The notes under the pieces: model-generated
What the model saw: the letters and a program-made list of their open reading frames with translations, nothing else
Databases searched by the model: none
Told to the model about the DNA's origin: nothing
DNA from: Paramacrobiotus richtersi
Lineage: Eukaryota; Tardigrada; Eutardigrada; Parachela; Macrobiotidae
DNA: 23,739 nucleotides
NCBI GenBank assembly: GCA_034698045.1
Contig: JAQGAU010000805.1
Coordinates: 1 to 23,739, forward strand
Direction: 5' to 3'
Shown: positions 9,101-21,100 of the stretch, piece after piece
How the letters are laid out: the number at the start of each line of letters is the position of its first letter
Numbering within the stretch: position 1 is the stretch's first letter
Translations under genes and position numbers: made by a program

Positions 9101-12100
9101 GAAGACATACAATACCGCACATTTTTAAATTTCACTCAAACCCGAAAATTTTTCGAAACTGCATCAAATTAAGATAAATACAGCTAAAAAAATGTGGCAA
9201 CTTACTCCTTTTGGCCCACTGGTGGGAACAACGGCACAGCCGCATTGCACAGCCGACTACACAGCGGACAGCGGAATTCATTCTTCGTTACATCAAAGCT
9301 TCCCGTGTTGGTTCGCAGTCGGATCGATCGGCGTCGTTCGCGCGCCACAACCGAATCAAAATACCTGCCCATGCAAATAATCATTACAAAAACTGAAAAA
9401 ACACCAAGGCAGAAGATTCTCACGTTTTCCAGCACTTCGCATGGAGCAAATGTCCACAGCTGCTGACGTGCGGCGCACAGGGTATTGTATCCGGCATGAA
9501 CAGGGGATTGCCCATCAGCCCTACAATCAATCAAACTCCAAACTTGGAAAGCATTCGAGACCGCAAACTGATATAAATCATTTCACAACTTTCAACAGTT
9601 CCGCATAATTATTACTTATCGCAACGAATTTAAGTAATAATCACGTCATCATGGTTGGACACTTTATATAACTTTTATATTCTGTAAAGAATAGCAACTT
9701 CAGCTGATTCGCTAGACTACCTATGGCTTTAGTTCTTGCGTTTAAAAACAAATATTAAAAAAAAACTAAAACAGTTTACAGTTTGAATCTTTACTGCCCA
9801 ATAGAAAACAACCAGCAGTAAGTTATTTGGTGCGACCGATATCTGCCACTACTCTACGAATACTGATCAGTTACCAGCCGCCTTAATCCGATGATGCATC
9901 AAGTTTTAACTTCAAACACAGAGATCGTTACCTGGATGCACGAACACTGTAGTTTATTTGTCATTTTTATAAAGAAATTGTTAATTGAACAAAATGAAAT
10001 ACCTTGGCACAAATCCTTGATGCTGATGGACGGCATATCCATAAATGCGTCAACCGTCTTCTTCCTGTTGTCCTGACATAACACCGTGGAGCGCTGAACA
10101 TACGCGACCGCCACAAAAGCATCGCCATTCAGGTTCACCACGTGGGACTCTGAACACAGGATACAGGTGAGTTTTTCATCCAAGTCCAAATCGGCACGCT
10201 GGACACTGCGCTCGGATCCCAGCACCAACAAGGATTCCACCGGAGCAGCCCTAGTAAACAGCACAAGGTCTCTGGAAAAAGGCTATCAGAAACAATTTAC
10301 AATCAAAAATCGTTCCAATCTAAACAGCACTCAGCTTCCATATTACACCTGCATTCTATGAAAAAACTGTTTGAAACTTATTTATGAATTTCACAAAAAT
10401 CACTAGCAGTGTACATCACTAGTAGTAAGCGGTTTAATGCATTTTCATCAAGCATAAGCACAGGTTTGTCTGTTTGAAACGGAATAAACAATAAATAAGT
10501 CTGCTAAATAAGCAATAAAATTAATAAGCTCGTCCATGCTTTTTTACGTAATTCTTTTTTGCACCAAAAGCGCTATGACAGAGATACTTAACACATTCCT
10601 GAACGTAAGTAAACATAAGAAGAAAAATATTCGAAAAAAAACGGAAATAATTCGCAAAGGTTACATTAATTTTTAACTTGCAGCTTAAACAACTAACCTG
10701 TCCGTACACAGGATGAAACAAAGAATAATAAACTGACGAAACGGCCAAAAACATTTCCATTCGATCAGTTCGTTAACTACACTTACGTCGGCGTCACAGC
10801 CGCTTTTGTCGAATGATCATCCGGCAGGGCAATCTCCTGCAGTTCCCCCACATTCTGATTGGCAAAACTGCTCTGCGCCTGTTTCATCTGCTGCATAATA
10901 CGATCCCGCCTAGCGGCCGCCCTCCGGCGTCGCTCGTCGGTATCATCGGCCGCAGCCGGTTCCGGGGTGACATTGCCCACCGGTTCCACGACATCCATCG
11001 GTTCCGCCGGTTTACTGTCTTCCACATTAGTCAATGACTCGTAAAACTGAATAACCCACTCGATGAGCGTGCGGTAGGCATCGGCATCCTTTCGGTTGCG
11101 CAGTTCCCGCAGTATTGTGAAAATACCCGCTAAAGAGAGCATAAAGGAAATTTAGCATTTCGTCATGTTATCTCGTAAATATAACTGGTCTTTACCGTCA
11201 ACGGCCTTCTCCAGAAATTTATAATCCGTTGTCTGCTGTTCACGGGCCCGCTTCTCTTCGTACAGTGCGTATCCAATTAGAAACAATACCTACCAATGAC
11301 AGAGAATAAAATATTTTGTTTTAAGCTTGAATTCTTTTAACATCTGACCATTAGTCACAAAACTTCCATAAAAGAATCACAACCAAAAATCGCACATAAC
11401 CCCATGACGAGAAAGCAGTACTACGAACTGACTTACATTTTGTTAACGATTAAATTATTACCAACAAGCACACATGGACTGCGAACCTGACAGATTATTC
11501 ATTATAAACACGACCACCATAAGAAGCTTTCAAGCGAGTCAAGAGACGATTTCCCATACTACAGCCATATACTAACTGCTAATGGAACGTAGTTAAAATG
11601 CGTCAGGACTGACAGATCTCTGGATTTCAAACAGAATACCGTTCAGTACAATGGTCTTCAAGCATATAAAAATGTTTCAAAAATAAAAGAAGTTGTAACC
11701 GATTTCAAACCGGACAAAAAGGAACCAATTCGAAACTGTGCTTGCATACTATTAGTGTTATTTTGCAGCTTCGTTGCAGAATGGAATACGAATTGATTAG
11801 CCCGTACACTACGAAACATCACATCTTAAGCTGCCAAGGTCCATTAATGCGAACGTACCCGTATCAGTTGCCCTTCAGAAAACGACCGAGGATGATGGTT
11901 CAACGCACGTCGCAGTGTCAGATTCAGTAAATGAATGAACACATCGCAATGCATAATATGGATAATGCTGCGGAACGATTCGGTGAATTCCGGTGGACAT
12001 GGCGGCGGAAAAACTGCCAACAAAAATCACTGCATGACAAATAATTCCGAAAAATGTTCCAATATAATTACCCGCTTCTTCGCTATCCTTCTTCTTTCGC

Positions 12101-15100
12101 TTCCGTTGCGTATCTTCAGCCTTTGAATGCTCAATCCGGGAATAGTGATAGAAGAACATGTTATAACGGGAGGTGAATTCGGGCTTCAGTTCGAAGTAGC
12201 CTTTGCTTGCGGCTGATGGGCGCCTAATGTGAATAACAAGCAAATTTAATTAAACAATTAGTCAGCAGCTTGATACAGTCGAACATTCGCTTGGCATTTA
12301 AACGCAGCGAAAAAAAACGAAACAGAGTCACAACAATCTGGAATAATTATGAAACTCTGGAATAATTATGAATTTCAAAAGACAAAATATTTTGTAGATT
12401 TATCAATAAGAAAATAAAAACAATATTAATAAAAATTTAATTAGTTAACAAAATGATACAAAATCTGAGAAAGTTCATAAATAATATTAATGCTATACTT
12501 TTATTTAGATGCAAAAAATTTCATGAGAATTTTCGACGAAGCTTCGACATTTCGACGTCATACTTGAAAGTAGCCACATCTCGCACCACGTCATCCAGTG
12601 TCGAAGCCTTCGCTTCCTGCCAAACAGAAAAAGTCCCATCTTCCGCAAGTCAACTGTTTCCAGTTTCTGCGCACCTGTTCCGGAAGATTTTTCACCAGTT
12701 CACTGTAGGACATGGTCTGGATGCACAGCTGATGGATAATTTCATTTTTCAAGCAGTCATCCTCGGTGACCTTTCCAAGACCCGGATAATATCGCTCCCC
12801 AATGAATATCATCAGACAGTAAAAGAATTCCTCCGCCAGATATAAAACTTGACGGATCGAATCGTCGCCGTCGGTTCGTAACGGGGTAGCATCAAAAGTT
12901 TCTCTATAGAGAAATTAAATCAGAACAGGGCTTAAAAGTTGTCCATTAACTGATTGGACATACTCAGCCCAGTGGACCAATCCAAATTTGTTAATGACGT
13001 TGATAAGGAATTCATCCGGCTTCATGACGGCTGCGCAAGCCTGTATACGGCAAACAAGACAAATTCAATATTGTAGTTCGGACTGATCCGGAAAATTCAG
13101 TACCGAAATTTGTTGCTACTGAAAGATGTTGGCATGATACTATCACAGATTATGGAACTAACGTAGTACAATGGCTCAATGATCTTCTAGCTCTTCTCAA
13201 CGAGCGAAACCAGTGCATAGTCGGTCGTTATAAAGTTATCAATTTTGTGAAAAATTCATTTTTGTACTGTAAACAACTTACAATACTTCAAGCAGAGTAA
13301 GTGTTCGTAGTACAGTAAGTTTCTGGTATTACAGAAGCGATGTGTGAGTACAAGAGTCCTTTACCTGAATCATGAGGACATCTTTATCCAGCATCTAAAC
13401 AATTCCGATTTACAGATAATTTATCAGCAAAAACGTAGTATTTGTTCCGTCCTACCTCTTCGCGACATCGGGGCTGCTGGTAGAAAAATATCTATAAAGA
13501 AAGCAGTTTTGTACCAAATATTCCAACGTGGTTAAAAAGCCAATGGTTTTCATAACCACTACCTTTAATTCAAAAATATAGCATTTTAATTTGAGTATAT
13601 CCAAAAATATAACATTTTTCAACTGAATTTGGTTACCTGATTGGCCAGTGCATAACCGTTGCGCCGCCACATTCCAGCACTAGCTTGAGCAACCAGTACC
13701 AATGTCCGTAGCGGAAATTCTGCCACTTCTTTGGCACGGGATCTGAGGCATTCTCTCAGTCTCATGGATGTGTCAAACGGCTGTACGTGGATATCGCGAG
13801 ACATTCCGCTCGTCACCAAACCTTTACAATTTTCCCAACGGATATAAGCACAACAAACACAAAAAAAAATCCGATAACAATCTATAAAAGCTCTACTAAC
13901 TTTCATTTCTGCTGTCAAATTGAAAAAACCAGCAAAAACATTATAAAAATGAAAAGTATCAGTCAAAAAGTGGCCGAAAAATTACTGGAAAAATATTCTC
14001 ATTCTGAAGTTTACGGTTTAAAATATGAATGAAAGGGACAAAGAAATGATATAGCGATGTTGTAGCAGCAGCTTACCAGCCAACATCCGGATCACTGGAT
14101 GATGAATGGAAATAACCTGTGAGCCAACATCGTACTCGATGCATTCGCACATATAACGAGCCACTAAAATATGGAAATTATTCAGATAAATACAATTACA
14201 AAAAAATGCGTCTTACCCTCTTTCTTCTCCCATTTCTCAATGATTCCCGTAGCGCCAACTGCCGCTACTATCAGTTTTTCGATGCACGCGGCCAACACAA
14301 CATCCTAGAAAAAAGGGTAAAGTCTCAGAAAGTGAACTGTTTCAATTAAAAAAAATTAAAAAATTTAGAACAAATTTAGATAGACAGCCTTCGCAAAGTT
14401 CTTCGAAAATAATATACCACAATTATCGTTGAAAATACTCACATCAGAGGCACACCAGGTCTGTAGCAGATCAATTAACGGTCCCATACGCAGCTGTACA
14501 TTGAACGCCGGCTCCCAGTCGGTTTCGTATTCAATATGGGATTGTGTGCGTCGAGTATGGGAATCCATTCCCTTAACGATGCAAAAATATACACCCAAGG
14601 TAACAATAAGTTAGAAAAGTTTAGCCAACCTCCATCATGCTCATAATCTCCAGAAACTGCTCAAAAGCTCCAATAAAACCCCGTCGCAAGGCGGGTGTCC
14701 ACAGATCAGGAGTGGGCACGGTATTTAACAAATATCTGTAATGACACCTCGACTGTCGATAATTTCTTATCACGTTACATTCATTGATGGTTTTCGCTTT
14801 TATTACGGAAAATCTGTAATACTATGGATACACCAGAAGCATTTTGAGCCAAAGCAACAACAGCTTCGCTGTAGTAAGCTAATCGCATGCACGGTAGACT
14901 GAAGAAATGCGTAGTGGGATGGCTCTTCGGACTCGTTACTGGACGCAATTGCTGCAATCTTCATTTGAATTCGAGCGAGAAAGCTTGAAAATTAATATTT
15001 AACCATAATAACTTCCTTTTTTATGTTTCAGAATTTTTAAAGAATTAATTTTGTCGTTTCGCATAAAATTATGATCAGGCAGATTATATATGAAATACAA

Positions 15101-18100
15101 AGCGAAGATATTCACAAGCCTCACCGTGTATCATACAACGTGTACAGAGCCCTCTTGAACTGCGCCGCATTCCCCGGTTGTGTGGTACGATCGAAAGTCA
15201 ACCGTCCTTGTTCTGTATAATTAAAAAAAACCCTAAAAACACTACCGATCTTTCTTTACCCGAAAAAATGTACCATTTCGTCGACTCTGGCAGATCAAGA
15301 CGAAACTCTTGATGATCATCTCGACAAGTTTATCCGAAAACAGAGTCCGCGCCTAAAACAACAACGTAGTCGTTCCAAAATCAGATCAACGGGAACAATG
15401 GTCACATACCACAGTGGGAACGGTGAAGAGCTGCACGGAGAGACTAGTACATGAATCGGCGTGTTCATGGTCATCCGAAATGAAAGCGGTCATCAATTGT
15501 GGATACAGCTGAAATCCAACATAATAAATTCACGTAGAATCAGAATAAACTATATTTCAGAATGTAAATAAAGTTACAGTTTTACCATTAATCAGGGATG
15601 CAGAAACAGATAATCAATCAGTTATTTAATTCACTAATTAAATTCAGAAAAAATGGAACAATATGAACAGATCAGGTTTACGAAGTGTAGGGATAAATTA
15701 GGAAAAATCCACTGGAAACGAAAAAGATTCTTACGCGTGCAAACAGCCGGGAGAATTCAATCTTCGCATCATTGAAACTCAGAAATCTGTAATGCACGAA
15801 ACTTCAGCTATGCCACACAAATTCAGTTATAATTCACTGCGCTTACGTTGCCATGAAAAGGGCATGACACGCTCCACGCGCAGCTGGAACAAAAAAAAAC
15901 CAACATGACGTAAAAGTTAATTCGCCATCATACACGAGAAACATACATTTCCAAAGTCGAACATCCTTCAAGAGAAGTGCCGAGACAAGCGGCATATCAC
16001 CGGTGATCGGGGTAACTTGAAGACACGCTTCGCAGATCAGCGCTTTGAAGCCTTCTGTAACCCGCAAAACACATTCGTATCGTTCTCAAATCAGCTCAAT
16101 GCAAAAAGATCCGTATGAACTTTCATTATAATAAGAATGTCTAATGTCGCTGTTTATAGATTCCATAATCAAAAAAGGTCACCTCAGATTTAAAAAAAAC
16201 CATTACTTTACTTCGCAGCACTATCAAAAGTGTATGCAACCTTCAAAAACAGAAACGTCAGAATTTAACTTTCTTTATGAATTTCAGTATCCTTTTAGCT
16301 GTATCCGCACGTGACAAAAAAACAAGCTGCACATATTAGTAATATCACTTTAATAAGGCTGTCTAGTGTGGCTGTCGACAGACTCTCAACTCGATTTTTC
16401 AGACAAGGCCATTACTCTACACCGCAGTTGTATCACAATATCTTAATACATACAACCTGTTTACAGCTTTGCAACAGAAGCGAAAAACTTCATGTTCTGG
16501 TACAACCAGATTACTGCGACTTTTCTGTATTTTTAGTAATTGATTTTACAAAAGTGATCTCACACGGTGAATTACCTTTTGGCAATACTGCAATTATATT
16601 TTACAGCATACAACATTTTAGTATTGCTGACATCAGCCTTCAATTTTTCTGTTCCACGAAATCAATACTCTAAGCATATTACAATTCTTTCGAAATTTTA
16701 TTCCGAAATACTGAATTCTTTCGAAATTTTATTTCGAAATACTGGTCTAAAAAAGGTAAGTATAACAATATAAACCAAAACGTCATTGCATTTTTGAATG
16801 CTCACTACAGGATGTTGTTCTATTCTGACAGTTTTCAAGCTACTTGCAGATCCCGGAAACAGTGCCGTTGTGCTACGTTATCCATCGATACCATAATACG
16901 ATAAAAACGCAGTCCAAGCTATCTGCCAGCCAGAAGTTGTAAATTATAGTCTGCTGCTCATCACGAGAAGTAATGACAATTGCCAGAAAGTAACACTCAA
17001 TCTGGACCTAGTCGACGTTTTCATGTACCGTATTACGGAACCCTACAATCAACCTGGAGAAAAACTCGTTTTTCAAGTATAAATTTCAACTGTCCGCATT
17101 ATTGACACTATATTATGCTGAAAATTCACAATATTGCAGTTTTTTACAAAAACACATACCACAGGCATCAGCCAGCTTCTGTATCCAGTTCATCACTTTC
17201 AAAGCAAAGACCTGATGGGCATACACCGGAGTGGGGACGATATCGACCCGCAGTGGCTGCGGACGTCGCGAAGTCCGCTGAAATATGACACGTTACGAAT
17301 ACAACGATCATTCAGGTCAATCTGTCTCCAGTTTACTTCGATAGATGCTTTAACCCGTTCGCAGTCCGCATACGGTCCGAACTTGACGGGACTCCGGCCT
17401 TCGTGATCCACGACCGTTGCGTATTCCAGGGCTTCGTCATGGGTGCATTCCAGTGTCCGACATAAAGTGCTTATCACCTACAGTTACAATAACACGTCGG
17501 ATACTGTATACCGAAGCGAAAACATGGCCTTTGGGCATTCACTTTGAAAAACCGTATTATATGGAATACACCATAAATATCTCCAAATCATGTCCTTTGG
17601 GACAGTAGCAGTCAGGTTATCCAAGTTAGGTATAAAGCTCAGCATTTCTTTACCGATTTTTAAAACGTATCTTGAAGCACTCTGCCAAAAAAAGAACCAA
17701 ACCGAATAGTTTCCGAAAATGCGCGCATTTTAACTGACGTTTTGACGCTAATGTCTAGGGCCATATTTTGAAATTTATCTAATGTGCCATCGTTCTACAT
17801 TTTCACTGTACTTTGCATTACAGCACCGGTGCCAGCCGTGCTCACTTTTGCGTGTAGAAAGTTAGCGTCCCTCCCAGAGGAATCTCATCGAAATATGATA
17901 AAAACATCATTTCTGTAGTTTCATTATTTAATCTGTTGATCTAAAATGTTTTCTACTCTAGTCATGATGGCAAAAAACCATAAAGCTGGAACGAAAGGCA
18001 TCGCATACGCTTTCTTTCAAATTTTCAATCAATAAATTTTCGTTTGCCGATTTAGTCAGGTTTTCGAAAGGGTACTGCCGTTTATTCTTTCTCGATATTC

Positions 18101-21100
18101 TAAATTTTTATGTCCGCTGCATTGCGCTGAATCATACGGTAAAGATACCCCTTTTTCTCCAGATAATTAACTCATTCAATACGCAAAATTCAACCTATTA
18201 CAAAATATATTTACGCAAAAATCGAAAAAACATAAAATTTTCACATAAAATCCCAAATAAAACCGAGCCCCACTATTCCACTTTGACAAAAACTCCAGAA
18301 TAAAGCCGTCTTTCATAAATATATTTCTCGAGTTTATTTTTGCCTCCTTACCTGTTCATAAGTGTGAGTCTCATCATTATACAGTATCGTCGTAAACGGG
18401 AAACTTTCCACATTCCCCTCCTTTTCTCTACAGTCCCAAGCCATCACATTAGTCCATTCAAATCAACCTGACCGCACACCAGGCTACCTTTCAGACACCA
18501 CGAGATCCTCCGGTAGACCCTCCCCATCGCGCAGACACAACAGCTGATAGGCATAGGACAGCGCGCCGGGAATCACAGCTTGAAAACGCCGGATAATCTC
18601 CACAGGTAGGCGCTTTTTGGCATCCTCCACATCCACGTTGGGCGGTCCGGCGCCGTCGGGTGGCTCATGCTGCGCACAGGCAAAGTCCCGTTTCCAGGCC
18701 TCGGGATCCCCGCAGTCGCAGTAGCCACCGCCGGATGAACTGCTGATCTGGTGGCAGAAATAGGAAATGTTTCCTTCCCCGGGATAATATTTTCGTCGTA
18801 AAGGTAACAATTGTCTGGGATATTTTAGATTAAACTTTTTTCCTGAATCTTATGGTGCATAATGAATACGCGGCAAAACGCTATTTTTGCTCACTCTTTT
18901 TACGAACACGTGTGGCGACAATAATATTCAGTGACGTCAGATTCTGGCATAATCATGATTAAAACAATACCGATTTTTTTCTTTACTGCGAAAATATCAA
19001 TCAAAAAATATTTTAGGTTTATTATGCAAAAATCCGGATACGCGACCACTGAAATATTGACAGAAAAAACAACGAACAGATGGCTGACACGAAATCATTT
19101 TCTGATATAATCTGCTCGATATCTATCAGTTTTATGCACATGCGTAAGACATTTTGCTATACTATCTCACCTTATAGCGGTGGTTCTTATGGGTGCTCTG
19201 TTTGAAGCATTCAATACATAAAACGCAAGTCGCATCCACCGCACAGTCGCTGCAAATACAAAAAAAAATATTAAACAGCTACTTCTGCTCGTTAGAAGAT
19301 GCACATCAAATACGTCAGTATTGACGGCTGAACCCCTTATATACGAACATCAAATTCAAAACTTCTACCAGTGACTGTCACTGACTGACTATATGCGTTG
19401 CTTTTAATTAAGCTATATATTTCACAAACTCAACTGTCAAAAAAATCTCTAACTGTACAAAGTGCACTCTAATCTTCGCAACATGTAGGAACCCAACATT
19501 TCGCCTCTGTTACCCGGACCTGAGCACTAAGCCGTTGCACTACGACAATCAACATGATCACAGTAAGAATCTACGTACGCCACAGGAACAATTAGTGCAG
19601 AAAATGGTCTTTATTAAAAATAAGGAAATTAATCTTATTATTAAAAATAGCGAAATAAAAAGAATGGAGAAGACTGTCAGTAAAGCAAAATGAGGCAAAA
19701 TTTAATATCAAAGCACTAGCAAAATACTAAAATTCATGACAAACAAGCAATCCAAAACACTACCGGGATCCTGAACTTGTGCATGATGCATCACTCATAC
19801 CTACTTATTTCCTCGAGATTCTAATAAATTACAATCAATGCTGGTAAGTTCTACTCGAACATTAATAACAAAAAGTACAATATCAAAACGAATAAACTGG
19901 CAAAATAATTCCAACACCAATCCATCAATTTTAAACAAAATCACGGAAATGAACAGCTTATTAGTAAAAAATTAATTGACAGCGTTATTGCAGAATATCA
20001 TCCAGAAAAAGAACAAAACTGTAAACTCAGTTTCCCCTACGGAACCGGAAAATTCCATACTACAAAATGACATCACTACACCATGACATTTCTCGGCGAA
20101 ATGTCGGCCACACTCACCGACACGAATACGTCGGTTCACCGGCCCGAAACGATCGATTACACAGGAACGTGGGGATGTCGTTCTTCTTCAGCACATCAAA
20201 CTTGTTATCCACATCCAGTGTACCCATGATAAAGGCCTCCAGCGGTTCGAGAAGGAGGGAGGTAACCAGGACATCGTCGTGCTTGATCTTGATGGGCTGC
20301 GGGCCAGCGGAAATCAAGGTGGTCACTAAACTGGCCCAGTGCGCGCGGATGCGTTCGTCCAGCTGGTCGGTCTCGAACGCTGTCTGGATAGTCTGAAAAC
20401 AGCAAAAACTGGAAGATCTGGGGGGATTAGTTCGCCACAGTAACGTATCATATGGAAACTTGTCATAAATTGTCAAAAATGGGGAAAAAACGCACAGTCA
20501 TCAAACCATATCAAATATTAGTTTTCTCCACTTCCAGTACTTCTGAGCAACCGAATAAAAAAATAAAGTACAGACATATAAACAAAAATCATCTTCAAAA
20601 AGTTCCGGATGTAAGACAGAAAACCACATTTTTAAAAGTTTTTACAAAATTAAACAAAAAATAATGTTCGATAAAAACGTAAAAAATATTTCAAAATTCG
20701 GTGAATATGAAATATGTGAACAAAATGAACACGCTGCAAGAAGGAATCGCATTACCTGCACCTGTCCTATATAAAACTCTACTAGAACATTCAGCCCAAA
20801 AAAGCGATGAACCAGTGAAATGAATGAAAGTTACAAAGCCCCGAGTTCCTCGCCTTCCCCCTTAGCCCGTGGGGAACACTTTTCCCACTTTTTCTGTTGG
20901 CACAGTTTTCTAACTCAATTTTGTAAAAATTTTACTACAAACGAATTCGAATGTTTCGGTGAAAAAACGATCTGTACTCGCCAAAACCTCACTACTCGAA
21001 GAATGTGACAGATGTCTCCGGGCGTCCCCCCCACTGCCCCTCGCCCCTGACGTAAGGAGCCTTGGAACTCCAAGTTCCCCACTGAATCACCAAGGCCGAA

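Noticed and set aside
9130..9165. Second copy of the foldback-element terminus (CCCGAAAAT near 9140)
   Set aside because: Only about nine bases match the arm tip, too short in AT-rich DNA.
9192..9466. Several plus-strand frames opposite exon 30
   Set aside because: Antisense shadows of the GC-rich RING exon, with no independent support.
18056..18085. Similarity between about 18062-18080 and 21241-21262 (ttttcga...gggtactg)
   Set aside because: A match of under 20 bases with gaps; not enough to call a repeat.
19480..19552. True tRNA gene
   Set aside because: A- and B-box-like sequences are present but the acceptor, anticodon and T stems do not pair, so it is a tRNA-derived relic at most.
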